Notes: generated by a model not told the origin, from the sequence alone. DNA of 64,000 nt from Sugiyamaella lignohabitans (GCF_001640025.1 NC_031672.1:620001-684000), one strand, 5' to 3'; counted from the first letter of the stretch, positions 9,693-20,779 are shown. Program-made: numbers and translations.

Positions 9693-11774
9693 ATGTCTCT
9701 CGGAACTCTTTACACTCTCGAGGTATGTGAATTCAGGTAGAATGCCATTGATAATGGCCCGGGAAAACAATCATTGGGAACCACTGACAGCAATGACTGA
9801 GAGCAACTGCTAAAACACGAACTGCCAATGGTGGTATTCTTAGTATTTGAATGGCCATTTATGAACCGATCAGGTACTGAACAGGACTTTTTTCTGGTCA
9901 GATGGTTCTTGAGACGTTTTCAGTGTCATTGGCGGTTGGTTTTTGTTACATTTTAGTTTTTGTCCCGTGGAATTGCCGGATGTGGTTGTTTTCGTTTGTG
10001 CCCCGTGGTCATATTTTTCAGCAGGATGGATTGCAACAACAGAAGAAGAAGAACATCAACTGCGACAGTTGGTAAAGTTCAGAAATCAATTGACATTTGA
10101 TCTGATCTGATCTGGCAATGAAACCTGAACTGACTTCGACGAAATCTCTGTGTGCAGTGTCCCCCTGCCCGACTCGAGCGCAGCGAGAGGAGCAGTGGGG
10201 TCTGGGGCTTCGCCCCAGCCGCCGGAGGCAGGACCCCTATCCCCAAGAAAATATACTAACAGGAAATAGAACAAGTCGAGAACTCGTTCTGCCGAAGCTC
10301 TTGTCAAGGGCCTCAACCTCGATGTTGAGATCAAGCTCCTCGACGAGGTTGCCATCAAGAGCTTCCCCTTGAAGAAGGTCCCCGTCTTCATTGGTGCTGA
10401 CGGTTTCAAGCTCTCTGAGTCCATTGCCATCAACCTCTACTGTAAGTTGTGACGAACACACACACATAAATCTCCCACTACTCACTGCCATTTTTGTTTG
10501 CCATTCCATTTCCAGAGCTGCTGCTGATGTCATGCCCACCGCACCAGGACATGTTTCCCACGCCGTGTTCATAATGATGATCAATCCACAAAAAAAAACA
10601 GTTATCCCTGTCTTAATAGACTTGTGTTGAGAAGTATAATCTGATCCATGACACGCAGCAGCCCTTTTTTGGAACCGGACAGTGAGTGGCATTTGGGGGT
10701 GGGCCGGAGGCAGCACCCGACTCCTGGAAACAGGGAACTAACGGATTTTTAGTGGTTGCTCTTGCCAAGAAGACCGGTCTTACTGGTCAGACTGACGAGG
10801 AGAAGGCCTCTGTTTTGCAATGGATGTCGTTTGTCAATGCCCACATCATTGTCAGCGCTGCCGCCGCTTTCCGTCCTCTTCTCGGAATCGATCCTTATAA
10901 CAAGAAGAACGTCGACACTGCTCTTGAGAACCTTGCTTCTTTCACTGCTATTTTGGAGTCGCACCTTGTCAAGAACACTTACCTTGTTGGTGAGAGAGTC
11001 ACTGTTGCCGATATCTACGCTGCTGGTGGCATTGTTTCCGCTTTCAAGAACCTTTTCGGTGCTGAGTGGAGAAAGTCCCACCCTGCTATCACCCGTTGGT
11101 TCACTACCTTGTTGCACACTCCTTACTACGCCAAGGACTACGCTAACTTCGAGTTCATTGCTGAGCCTGTTAAGTACACTCCCCCTAAGAAGGAGGAGAA
11201 GCCCAAGCAAGAGAAGAAGAAGGAGGAGGCCAAGCCTAAGGCCGCTGCTGACGACGAGGAGGATGAGGCTCCTAAGGAGAAGAAGGCTGCCCATCCTTTG
11301 GCCGCTCTTGGCAATCCTAAGGTCCCTATTGACAACTGGAAGCGTGTCTACTCTAACGAGGATACCCGTGAGAAGGCTCTTCCCTGGTTCTTTGAGAACT
11401 ACGACGCTGCCGACTACTCTTTGTGGAAGGTCGCTTACAAGTACAACGACGAGCTCACTCTTACTTTCATGTCCAACAACTTGATTGGCGGTTTCTTCAA
11501 CCGTCTTTCTGCCTCGACTAAGTACCTTTTCGGTGCTGCCGTCGTGTACGGAGAGAACAACAACAACGGTATCGTCGGTGCCTTCCTTGTCAGAGGCCAA
11601 GACTACGCCCCTGCTTTCGACGTTGCTCCTGATTGGGAGTCTTACGAGTACACTAAGCTCGACATCTCCAAGCCCGAGGACAAGGAGCTCCTCGGTGACT
11701 TGTGGGCCTGGGACAAGCCTTTGGTCATCAACGGCGAGAAGAGGGAGATTGCCGACGGTAAGGTCTTCAAATAA
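9693..11774 (+). CDS. TEF4: Translation elongation factor 1B gamma (GST-like subunit), 3 exons
   Basis: Exons 9693-9722, 10270-10441 and 10753-11774 encode 407 residues. Donors are GTATGT (9723) and GTAAGT (10442). Branch points are TACTAAC (10254-10260) and an AACTAAC-type site (10736-10742); acceptors end at 10269 and 10752. The spliced N-terminus reads MSLGTLYTLE followed by NKSRTRSAEALVKGLN, as in Tef4/Cam1. Order of parts: GST N-domain (about 1-75), GST C-domain (about 85-210), a Lys/Glu-rich linker, and the conserved EF1G domain (about 250-407; DNWKRVYSNEDTREKALPWF and YKYNDELTLTFMSNNLIGG). The protein anchors the eEF1B exchange complex that reloads eEF1A with GTP in the cytoplasm. Codon use is strongly biased, as expected for high expression. 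Intron 1 holds a single repeat arm and intron 2 a probable remnant. The TEF4-versus-CAM1 paralogue name is arbitrary. Confidence 0.95.
10171..10230. repeat. Single repeat arm inside EF1B-gamma intron 1
   Basis: One right-type arm, from GACTCGAGCGCAGCGAGAGG to GCCGCCGGAGGCA, with the internal hairpin CTGGGGC-TTC-GCCCCAG. Its outer end is 25 nt upstream of the CTAAC branch-point core. No left-type partner is seen in the intron. Confidence 0.92.
10703..10712. repeat. Probable repeat-terminus remnant in EF1B-gamma intron 2
   Basis: GCCGGAGGCA matches the last 10 bases of a right-type arm and ends 25 nt before the CTAAC branch point, the same spacing as in intron 1. Ten bases alone could be chance; the position is what makes it credible. 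Confidence 0.45.
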
Positions 11775-11841
11775 ACAGTTTCTACTCTCGATTCTATCCC
11801 TTAATATATCTAATGACCGTGTATTTCTTTCCGTCAAGTCT

Positions 11842-11980
11842 GCCTCCGGCGGCTGGGGCTCCGCCCCAGACCCTGGTTGCTCCTGCTTCGCAGGAGATTG
11901 GGGGCAGCGTCGCCGAAATCGACTCGAGCGGAGCGAGAGGAGCCGCGAGGTCTGGGGCGCAGTTCCAGCCGCCGGAGGCA
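11842..11980. repeat. GC-rich bipartite inverted repeat, 3' of EF1B-gamma
   Basis: It begins 68 bp after the EF1B-gamma stop, just past an AT-rich TTAATATATC stretch. The left arm has CTGGGGCTCCGCCCCAG and CTCCTGCTTCGCAGGAG hairpins, the spacer contains CGTCGCCGAAATCGACTCGAG, and the right arm is slightly decayed (GGGGCGCAGTTCCAG). Confidence 0.92.
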
Positions 11981-12248
11981 CCCTCTCCTGCGGCTGCGTT
12001 GACAGGTGGGTAACCAAAAAGTTTTATATAAATACAGGACCACCGGTGCGTTTCTTCCTTTTTTTTTTTTTTTTTTCCTTAAGACAAAATGATGATCCAA
12101 ATTTTATATGTTTTTCTGGCATCTCTAATGCTAGGGGCCGATACCCTCGGCCTCGATGAATTTAACCTTGACTAGTATCTGATTGTCTGCTGCTCGCCCT
12201 TTTTCTGTAGATTAATATACGCCAGATTGATTCTGTTTTGACGGTTGT

Positions 12249-12432
12249 GCCTCCGGCGGCTGGGCTCCGCCCAGACCCGTTGTGCTCGCTTCGCGAGCGA
12301 CCGGGACCGTGGTTTTGACCCGTAAACTGGGGAACCGGTTCGTGATTCAGAACATGTGAACTCTCGGACACGGTCCCAGCCGCTCGCGAAGCGAGCACTA
12401 CGGGTCTGGGCGGAGCCCAGCCGCCGGAGGCA
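12249..12432. repeat. Variant bipartite repeat with both arms shortened, 3' of the CCCH gene
   Basis: Both arms carry the same shorter hairpin, CTGGGC-TCC-GCCCAG on the left and its complement on the right, and both use the module GCTCGCTTCGCGAGC. The spacer is longer (about 75 bp). The outer end lies 55 bp past the stop of the CCCH gene. Together with the preceding element this places one repeat at each end of a convergent gene pair. Confidence 0.92.
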
Positions 12433-12486
12433 TGACAGAGAAAGAGCAGATACTTTTATTTATATCAAAAACAAAGAGGGGGTCTT

Positions 12487-14115
12487 TTATGGGTCCATGA
12501 GTCGAAGGTTCTGGAGACGGGTGCTGTGGTGGTCGAGACGCTCGTCCTCCTGTTCCATGACGAACTGGGTGTCTTCGAGGTCGTCGTCGAAGAGGCTGGA
12601 CGAACCTGCGGTTGCGGGACCAGCTGTTGCCGTCGATGTTGAAGATGAGGATGGGTAGCCAGGGTTGTTGGATTGGTTAGGAAGACCAGCCAATCCCGTC
12701 AGCACTGGAGTGTGGTCTCTTCGAGGTGGAGGAGGACTCAGCATGTGCGATTGGTAGCTTTGATGAAGTGATCTTGACAGTGAGGCAGATGCTACGTCGC
12801 CAATGCTGGATGAAACGCTACCAAGCGGGGTCTGGAAGTGCGAGGTTCGTTCTGGAGTGCCAATTGGTTGGAGTACTTTTAATGGTGAGCCGGTCGACTC
12901 TGAGAATGACTGACGAGGATATCTTGGAGATGCCCAAATGTCAATGGCTTTGTGTGATTGTGACAGCGACGAGGCGATAGGCTGGGTCGCTGCTATTGAT
13001 GCAGATGTTCCTGTGGGCGTTAATAGGACATTACTAGTAGTACTAGTGGTTCCTGTAATACCGGTAGAACTAGGAGTTCCAGGAGCTGCACTGGCAATAG
13101 CACTTCCGGATGACGAGGCCACTCGTGATCCACGTCTTTTTCTTTCTCGAGGAGTTAATAGGTCTTTTAGAGATGAAGGCACGAATTCTTCTTCAAATGG
13201 ATCATCGTCAGCAATGGCTTCGTCGTCGTCATGATTGTTGCTATACCTTCTATCATAGATGGTACGAGCATCTTCATCATCATCATCTTCTGCTTTTTCG
13301 TTAACATCGTTAGCATCATTGTCTTTTTTTCCTGCTTTTTGTCCTTCGTTGTCGTCTTCTTCTTCGTCGTCATCGTCAATAGCTGATACAGAGTTGCCAT
13401 GGATATTTCTATATGCTGGATGGTCTTCGAAGTCATCGGCAATAGCCGAATCGTTATCAGCAAACAAAAAAGACGACGTTCTGAGAGATCGAATAAACGG
13501 CCTATCTGTCCATAGAGTAGTAGAAGAGGCCGACATAGATCTGAGGCTGTTATTGGTGGCACTGTTGATATTACTGTTGGGTGTATTATTACCCAGCATG
13601 CTGTTAATATGATTTGAATAGCTAGCAGCAGCCATGCCACCCCCAGGAATGGCACCACCACCACCTGAACTTGTTCCTAAAGTAGTCGAAAATGGATTGG
13701 CTGATTTTGAGTATGGCGAGCTAGGTGGGATAGCTGACGAAGCAGCCGAAATCAGACTGCCAGTAGCAAGTCCAAAACTGTAGCTGTTGTTGCCAGCACT
13801 TCCATTACCCAAACTGCCACTACCCAGTCCGCTGCTGAGTCCGCTGTTCAGTCCGCTATTCAAGCTGCTGTTGAGACCGCTGGCCAAACCGCTGGCCAAA
13901 CCAGTGCTGCTGCTGTTGTTTGTCGAATTGTGAGATCCCAGGGCCAAACTAAGACCACTGGTAGTGGGAATCGAGGTTCCCGAGTTCGAATGGCTGTACG
14001 ACCAAGTACGGTTATGGAAAGAAGACGAGGCGGAAGAGCCAAAAGCCGCTGCTCCTGGCGAAGAAGACACAGCCTGTGATAGAGGGGACTGTGTATGAAC
14101 GCTGTTCTGGAGCAA

Positions 14116-14148
<33 letters not shown>

Positions 14149-15066
14149 TTGGGTCTGAGAGAGGGCCAGTGGCTGCGATTGCTGATGCTGAGTCTGCTGG
14201 TGTTGCTGATGGTGCTGGCCATGGACCGAGCCGTTCGATGCCAGAGAGCCATTGACGGCCTGGTTTTGACCGTGGCTTTGATTCTGGCCCAGATTCTGGC
14301 TCTGATTCTGGTTTTGGTTATGATTTTGGCCCTGGTTTTGGTTTTGCGAGTGATTCTGGTTCTGATTCTGGTTCTGGTGCTGGTGCGAATGCTGGTTCTG
14401 ACTGGGACGATTGACCCTGCGGCCGTCTGGCGTGATATGAGCTAAGGCACACTTCAACCCGAACTTGCAATTTCCCTTCTGGAAATATTTACAGGGCGCC
14501 TGGTCCACAATATCCATTGAGTGCGAGAACGGGCACGCATTGCCGGCCTGGCACGCCCCCTGTCTGTAGAATTTACATGGCACATGCGACAAATCTGGCT
14601 CCTGTTAGTGATATTCTTTGGGGAGGGAGCTGTGCCTCCGGCGGCTGGGGCGCTGCCCCAGACCCCGTGGCTCCTGCTTCGCAGGAGTTGCTAGGACCGT
14701 GGGGGTGTAATATTCGGGGACACACCGAGCCTCTCCTGCGAAGCAGGAGCAACGGGGTCTGGGGCAGCGCCCCAGCCGCCGGAGGCACTCACCCACCCCG
14801 TACTTACTTTTGGTGGGAGTTAAAGAGCCCGATCCGGAGGGCGAGTTGGCGGATTTGCCGTTGCCGTTGCCGTTTGAGGGGGACGAGGTGCCCGTGGTCG
14901 ATTGGCGGAGACCCAGTGAGAGTTTGGACGAGGGAGACGATGAGAGGTGTCGCGATTGTTGTTGCTGCTGTTTGGATTTGGCGGACTGGTGCAGTGGTGA
15001 GGGTGTGGAAGTGGGTCCGGGTGACGTTGTCGTGGCCCAGGCTTGTTGTTGCATTTTGGCTAGCAT
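12487..15066 (-). CDS. CCCH zinc-finger protein (Lee1-like), 2 exons
   Basis: Exon 1 is 14808-15066 and exon 2 is 12487-14594; the intron (14595-14807) has donor GTAAGT, branch CACTAAC and acceptor CAG. The product is 788 residues. Splicing joins ...TPTK-N-LSHVPCKF, so the first finger is intact: two CX7CX5CX3H fingers (C93/C101/C107/H111 and C121/C129/C135/H139) followed by TPDGRRVN. After that come long Asn/Gln/Ser-rich stretches (NQNQ repeats, polyQ coded at about 14105-14150, SGLASGLNSGL repeats), an acidic region (DDDEEEDDNEGQ) and a disordered tail. Tandem CCCH fingers of this type bind RNA or DNA; the fungal Lee1 group is little characterised. The intron is filled by a bipartite repeat. 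Exon 1 also has an in-frame ATG at codon 5. Confidence 0.88.
14634..14787. repeat. Bipartite repeat filling the CCCH-gene intron
   Basis: 154 bp of a 213 nt intron. Both arms share the loop variant (CTGGGGC-GCT-GCCCCAG and its complement CTGGGGC-AGC-GCCCCAG) and both have the CTCCTGCTTCGCAGGAG-type hairpin. On the transcribed strand the right end lies about 24 nt before CTAAC. Confidence 0.93.
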
Positions 15067-16665
15067 TCAGCGAGTCCCGTGCGGGATGAACAGGGTAGGT
15101 CGGTCTGAGTGTCTCTGAGTATCAAAGATTCAGGTTCTACAACAAATCAAGTGTCGTTGTGAAGAGCCAGTTGTGATGACAGTCTGGGTGTAATGGTAAT
15201 GGTTGCAATGCAGTATAATAGTATTAGCACAACAGTTGCGAGCAGAGCTATCGAGACTCAGATATAAATTGACAGTAGTGAGTTTTTTGTTCTTTTGTGT
15301 GTGTCCAAAATTTTGGTTGCTGATTAGCTTTTAGAAAAGTCCAATATGGTCGCGATTGTGATCGTGATTGTGATTCTGATCGTGAATGGGCTGGATGGCA
15401 GTCCCCGTTATAACTTGTATTCTCAGTAGCAATCTCACTGGTGACCTCAATAGTAAGCTAAATATCAGTATTAGTTGTGACTTCAGTAGTAGTTCTAGAT
15501 ATAATTCCAGTAGTAATCCAGAGTAACCCAATGTAGTCTGAGATGTACCAACGACAGTGTTCAGTAGTGTGAATGCAATCGCGTTCCGTTCGTCTCTTTG
15601 GTTGGCTGTGATATGATATTTTAGTGGGAACTGATTGAAACAATTTCGAATAATGTCACTTATTCAATGTCGTACCAATGTTTGGACTAATGTCTGTCTG
15701 TTGTGTAGGATGCGATCGAGTGAGTGACTGATTCAACAAACGCTAATTAATTGAAATCAGCAATCAGTCAGACAACAAAAACAAATAAATCGAATCGAAA
15801 TCACTAATTCGATTGTCCACGTTCTTTTAAATTAACTAGTATCGAGATACTAGGGTCGATTTTGTCAATTGTAATGGGAACCCCAACTAGTGACTTTTAT
15901 AGTGACAGATGTGGATCTCGAGCACGAATGCTCGACCGCTTTTAAATCAGAAACTGTGGGATTATGGATGTATTAGTTTTGGAAAAGACCGATTACACCG
16001 AATTCTGAGCAGATGCCTTTTATTGGCACACTCGCTGTTGTAGCCTGGTCGAGTCACTAGAGAATATCCAGGTCGGTTGTTGGTCAGTCAGATTTGCTGG
16101 TGTTGGTCCGTGTGTCAGTCAGGCTTGGTCTCTACTCACGACCTCTATAAACGATAACAAGCACGGCGGTCCAAATAGGTCTTAAACGGGGTAAGCAGGA
16201 CCACCTCCATGCATCGGCAGGAAGGTAGCTGTAGCTGTAACCGTAGCTGTAGTAGCTATAGCTGCAGCTTTCTTGTTGTTTTAACCTGTGGCTATCGACT
16301 GCAGCTGTATTGAAGCTTTAACCTGTAGCTGCATTCTAACTATATTGTAGCTGTATGCAGCAGCAGCAGCAGCAGCAGCAGTGGAGGTCCTGTGTCTGTG
16401 TAACCGGGTAGAGCGCTGCGTCTTAGAGTACAGAGCGGCCATGCAACACTGGCCAGCCAGCCCTTGGGCGAGGTGCACACGCAGCTAACTACCCCGTGCT
16501 GCGAACGACGTAATCCTATATCGAGGCTCTCGTTTGTGGTCCACGCTGTACGACCGACCTCCATTTCCCGTTCAGGGAGCGAGCGAGTGAGCACCCACGT
16601 CAGCGATCCAGGAATCGACAGGCGAGATTCTTGTCTGCCGATTTCATTAACACGGGTGTCTGACT
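15067..16665. other. Long 5' flank of the CCCH gene
   Basis: No gene recognised in 1.6 kb. It contains tandem GATTGTGATCGT-like units near 15348-15385, an 8-bp-arm inverted repeat CTAGTATC-GA-GATACTAG near 15838-15855, TAGCTG-rich repeats at about 16222-16272 and 16319-16356, and a CAG tract. A regulatory 5' region or an untranslated exon is possible. Confidence 0.55.
16222..16381. repeat. TAGCTG-rich repeats and (CAG)8
   Basis: Irregular tandem GTAGCTGTAGCTG units occur at 16222-16272 and again at 16319-16356, followed by eight perfect CAG triplets at 16358-16381. The small minus-strand frame that reads the CAG tract as polyAla has no other support. Confidence 0.85.
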
Positions 16666-16811
16666 GCCTCCGGCGGCTGGGGCTCCGCCCCAGACCCTGG
16701 TTGCTCCTGCTTCGCAGGAGAGTTCCGTGGTCGTGGGACCGTCGACGGACCGACTCGAGCGTAGCGAGAGGAGCCACGGGGTCTGGGGCAGAGCCCCAGC
16801 CGCCGGAGGCA
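16666..16811. repeat. GC-rich bipartite inverted repeat between the CCCH gene and LTE1
   Basis: The left arm has the hairpins CTGGGGCTCCGCCCCAG and CTCCTGCTTCGCAGGAG; the spacer GGACCGTCGACGGACCGAC and the right arm nearly match those at 2181-2316. CTGAC lies close outside both ends, but offset, so it is not a clean duplication. Confidence 0.92.
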
Positions 16812-17016
16812 GGCTGACCACCCCCCCCCCCTTGCCGGTCTTGGCAGCCCCGCCCGGCCTGTCGACGCCAAACCGTGCATGCCCCACCACCCGCCTGTCG
16901 GCGAGATAACAGCGGTTAGGGCCCGTGTGGCTCTTATCTCGCCCAAACGGGAGCTACCGATAACCCCCTGGCTGACGCTGCGGACTGCGCTTCACGAGCT
17001 GTCGGGGACGGGGACT

Positions 17017-17165
17017 GCCTCCGGCGGCTGGGGCTCCGCCCCAGACCCTGGTTGCTCCTCTCGCTACGCTCGAGTCGTTGCGTCGGGCCGTCCCGGAGAC
17101 GTGTAAACTCTCCTGCGAAGCAGGAGCAACCAGGGTCTGGGGCGGAGCCCCAGCCGCCGGAGGCA
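17017..17165. repeat. GC-rich bipartite inverted repeat, 3' of LTE1
   Basis: The element ends 72 bp from the LTE1 stop codon. The left arm carries CTCTCGCTACGCTCGAGTCG, the right arm CTCCTGCGAAGCAGGAG. It is the last copy before a 21 kb stretch with no full element. Confidence 0.92.
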
Positions 17166-17236
17166 GCCTGACTACTCGTAGATGAATGAAGTGGTATTAA
17201 TGCAAGAGTTATAAATAATAAAAGTGGTGGAGCGGG

Positions 17237-20200
17237 TCAGGGGTCGATGAGGTGGTCGAGGCACATGTCCATTTCTTCGACCGTGAGTGATTGGATGTAG
17301 AGACATTTGGCAACCAGGTCGTGGTCCGGGTGCAGTTTGTAGTTGGTGGACCATTCGATGCACTGGAGGAGCGATTTGACTACCGACGACGCTGTTTGGA
17401 ACTTGTCGAAGTTGACGAGTTTGGTGCTGTTGTCAGTGCCATGGTCGGCGTCGGTGTCGACGAACGATGGTCGCTCGGCATTGAATGTCAGGTCGGAGAG
17501 GTACATGCCTACAAATGGCACACAGCCTTTGGTGGGCTCGAGCTGGTTGAGTTGAGAACGCAGTTTGGAAAAGTTCTTGAGGGGAGACGTAAGCTCCGTC
17601 ATCTGTCTTAGCAGCTCACGGTCGTTCTCCGTCACATGTTCCCAGGTGGTTTTTAGTTTCGAGATCACTGCTGATTGTAGTGCTAGCACGATTTGCATCA
17701 CGGTTGCAAAGTTCTGCAGCGTGCGAGCTTGATGGCCAATATGAATAAATCTCGAGATCGTTTGTGCCCGCTCGTCCAGCTGCCGAGTCAGTAGGATCTC
17801 CGACTTGATCCAGTTAACCATCAGGTTAAACCGAGCAATGACCAGCTCCACACCTCGTGAATCTCGCTCCACTAGGAATTCTAACCAGCTCTGAATGGGC
17901 ACGACTGTTCGCGTCCATCTCATTTCAATTAGATCTTTCCAGTCGATTTCGGCCAGTGCATCGCGTTCAATCAGCGTGAATTGAGCACACAGTTCATCTG
18001 ACCCGAAATTGAGAATAAACGGTGTGTGGTTGCCCTGAGTGACGATGTTTGACACTGACAAAGGGTGTTCTGGGGAATATGGAATTGAGAATACCGTCGA
18101 CCTGTCTTGTTGCGTTTGTGTCTGGCTCTGGTCCCTGCTAATGCGTTCTTTAGGTGTGGAGTTTGCAAATGGCTGATGTCTTGTAGGGGTTGAAAAGACA
18201 GGTGATTGGGTGCTTGGCGATGGCGACGACGCCAGCGCTGCAATGTCGGCCTTGGACTCGAATGCTGCTTTAAATAGGTTGGAATTGTGGCTTTCTGTGT
18301 ACTGGATGGTGATTTTATTGCCAAACTCGGATTCTGAATGGGTTATAATAGGGGCATGCAATATTTGGGAATTTGTATTTGTGTGTCTGTTTGTGTTTGT
18401 ATTAGAAGGTGTCGTTTCAATCAGACCATTAGTTTTTGCGGTGGTACGTTCAAAGTTGAAGATGTCGTCTTCTGGAGATAGATTCTTCCGTTTTCTCACG
18501 TACTTGCCTTCAAGTTTCAACAACGCAGCGTTGATTGCGTCCTCATCGGGTGTGTCATCAGGAATAGCTGCTAATCGAGCTGCTACTTCCGAGTCTACTC
18601 CTGAGTACGGAAGCATCATTTTTTCACTTTTATCGCTTGTTTTGCTGCCATGGCTAGCATGGCTAGTATTTCTTGATCTGAGGGCTGTTACTCTTCCTGA
18701 AATGTTAGCACTGCCTGATATCATGCTGGTGCGACCATCGGTACGGAAATTGGTGATGTCTCGTAAATTCTCGTGGTTACGCCATCTGCGCAATCTTCTC
18801 AGCCCCAGTTGGTTCTCGTCAAGTTCGGCTGCACTCTTGTCTGTGGCCATTACTGTTTGATTGCTAAGAGCCGAATCGTACGAATCAAAAGACAAGAGTG
18901 ACCCTTCTCCACCCGACGATGTCAAGCTACTGAGCGAGTCGCTAAATTCAAACGGCTCATCCGTCTCTTGAAAATGGTCTGATAAGGCAATACTGCTTGA
19001 TGATGTGTTTCCTAAGCGGTCCTGAATCCTCAAACTGTCAATCATTGACGTTCTCTTTGAACTGAGGCTCTGATTAACAAACTTATCAATTGGAAATCGA
19101 TCACCGAGAATACCACTACTTTGATCACGCTCGTCATCCTGGGTATCTGAAACAGAGTACAGATCAACTGACTCCCGGTCGTGTACACGCTGGCGTTTGG
19201 TCGGTGACTCGGAGCTAGACGACAGCCTATGCACTTTACTTGGCGACGTCACTTGCTCACCTTGATTAGTAACTGATTGCTTAGCAGCAAGACGAGTGTT
19301 TCGCATTAAACCGAGTCCGTGACCCAGTTGCTTTTCAGATTTAATCTTCAAAAAATAGTCCAGCTCTTCAATGACTCTAGCACTAAGAATATCAATGCGG
19401 ATATCGGAAAATGATTTAGACGATTCACGACTGTCTGCCTCGACAACAGCAGGTTTTCTAGGTGCCATAATATTTGAAAACAATGACAAGACCCTGTTGC
19501 TGCTTTTATATTTAACTCTCCAGGAGTCCATAACAGATTTCAAAGTAGGTTTATAATTTGGAGGTGGAATTGTGAGATTGGCTGGTTTTCGCTCGCAATC
19601 ACCCTCGTTCCCGCGTTCCTCATGGTTCTTTTGAACCACTCTAACTGGAGTAGGTGGCTTGATCGACTTGACTTCAACATCGGCCGATAATATAATGCCT
19701 CCATTGACTAGAGCTCCATTACGTAGTGTTTTGTCGATATTTAACATTGCAGACATTGTGTCTTGGGCTGTTTGATCACTAGAAATGCCATCAGCTCCTT
19801 TCAAGTCACTGTTGCTGATAGCCGGTCTGATAGGGCCCTTGTAGAAACTTAATAAAGTCGACCTTCTTATAGCAGTGGATTTATCTTGGTGAGTAGAAGT
19901 AGAATGTTTTCTTGATGCATTGATTTGACCATAGGTGCCACCTGGGAATATTGGAAGTGAAACATCGAAATTACTATTATTCAAAGGACTTCCAAGCTGC
20001 CAATACATGCAGCATACCCTGATCCAGGCTTTCTTAAGCTGTTCGACGATTCTTTTAAACTGAACTTCTTCCTGAACTGTGTTCCAGCTATACAGCTTGT
20101 TTAATGTCGATGAGAACTTGGACCGCAGTCTAAAGCTAACGAGAAAGTCATCTGGGAAAAAGTTCAAGATCCAATGTCGAAGAACAACGAACACTCGAAC

Positions 20201-20779
20201 TGATACGTCTCTGCCAATCTCGCTATCCTGTTTGTCAGATGCTGTCGATGATGTAGTTTTGGTTGTATGCAAATTAATAGCCCATATCAAACGGGTAAAG
20301 AGGCATTCCAGCAGCTCGTCACTGGACATAAATATTCGGTACGACAAGAAGAAATCTGACATGAAATTATAATCAAGAACATCATGGCTGGTCAATTGAA
20401 CCACCAATCTAGGAATAGTCGCAGATACGAGAGACTTTGTTGTCTCATTGAACCGTGAGATTCGAGCGTCATCTCGTCCAGGTATAAAAGAAATGTCGTC
20501 AAACATATGCATAGGAAACTTGTCAAAAACAAATGGAAGTTCAATATTGCTACTTTTACCGTGGTTCTCACCAGACCGGTAATTGCCAGTTGCATGATTA
20601 CGGACACTAAACGGCGATGCTAGATATCCCGTCTCATTGTCTGACGAGCGCTTGTTCGGAGTCTTCTTGGGAGTTTGCAACGGGGACATGGCATTTCCTC
20701 CATCGACTAGATCCCGCGACCCATGCCGCCGGCTCGCTACTATTGGCGACGAAGAATACGGGTCTTCGTCTTCGCTCAT
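17237..20779 (-). CDS. LTE1: Lte1-like RasGEF-domain protein (mitotic exit)
   Basis: 1180 residues from the ATG at 20779. The N-terminal RasGEF-N region (about residues 110-230) contains LVVQLTS, DYNFMSDFFLSYRIF and VVLRHWILNFFPDDFL, closely following the Lte1 pattern. A long Ser-rich, probably phosphorylated middle follows (about 300-900). The C-terminal CDC25/RasGEF domain (about 930-1180) has LIERDALAEIDWKDLIEMRW, a VERDSRGVELVIARFNLMVNW core, FIHIGHQARTLQNFATVMQI and GCVPFVGMYLSDLTF. In budding yeast Lte1 acts at the bud cortex to allow mitotic exit through Tem1, partly as a scaffold. S. cerevisiae Lte1 is somewhat longer (about 1435). A Cdc25-type Ras activator is the alternative, but there is no SH3 domain and the N-terminal match favours Lte1. 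Confidence 0.86.
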   Translation of the reverse strand: MSEDEDPYSSSPIVASRRHGSRDLVDGGNAMSPLQTPKKTPNKRSSDNETGYLASPFSVRNHATGNYRSGENHGKSSNIELPFVFDKFPMHMFDDISFIPGRDDARISRFNETTKSLVSATIPRLVVQLTSHDVLDYNFMSDFFLSYRIFMSSDELLECLFTRLIWAINLHTTKTTSSTASDKQDSEIGRDVSVRVFVVLRHWILNFFPDDFLVSFRLRSKFSSTLNKLYSWNTVQEEVQFKRIVEQLKKAWIRVCCMYWQLGSPLNNSNFDVSLPIFPGGTYGQINASRKHSTSTHQDKSTAIRRSTLLSFYKGPIRPAISNSDLKGADGISSDQTAQDTMSAMLNIDKTLRNGALVNGGIILSADVEVKSIKPPTPVRVVQKNHEERGNEGDCERKPANLTIPPPNYKPTLKSVMDSWRVKYKSSNRVLSLFSNIMAPRKPAVVEADSRESSKSFSDIRIDILSARVIEELDYFLKIKSEKQLGHGLGLMRNTRLAAKQSVTNQGEQVTSPSKVHRLSSSSESPTKRQRVHDRESVDLYSVSDTQDDERDQSSGILGDRFPIDKFVNQSLSSKRTSMIDSLRIQDRLGNTSSSSIALSDHFQETDEPFEFSDSLSSLTSSGGEGSLLSFDSYDSALSNQTVMATDKSAAELDENQLGLRRLRRWRNHENLRDITNFRTDGRTSMISGSANISGRVTALRSRNTSHASHGSKTSDKSEKMMLPYSGVDSEVAARLAAIPDDTPDEDAINAALLKLEGKYVRKRKNLSPEDDIFNFERTTAKTNGLIETTPSNTNTNRHTNTNSQILHAPIITHSESEFGNKITIQYTESHNSNLFKAAFESKADIAALASSPSPSTQSPVFSTPTRHQPFANSTPKERISRDQSQTQTQQDRSTVFSIPYSPEHPLSVSNIVTQGNHTPFILNFGSDELCAQFTLIERDALAEIDWKDLIEMRWTRTVVPIQSWLEFLVERDSRGVELVIARFNLMVNWIKSEILLTRQLDERAQTISRFIHIGHQARTLQNFATVMQIVLALQSAVISKLKTTWEHVTENDRELLRQMTELTSPLKNFSKLRSQLNQLEPTKGCVPFVGMYLSDLTFNAERPSFVDTDADHGTDNSTKLVNFDKFQTASSVVKSLLQCIEWSTNYKLHPDHDLVAKCLYIQSLTVEEMDMCLDHLIDP

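Noticed and set aside
10749..12017. 422-codon frame opposite the EF1B-gamma gene
   Set aside because: Antisense shadow caused by the strong codon bias of the sense gene.
15067..16665. Hidden 5S rRNA, snRNA or telomerase RNA gene
   Set aside because: I looked for conserved 5S and U6 words in this and the other long gaps and found none; a telomerase RNA cannot be recognised by eye.
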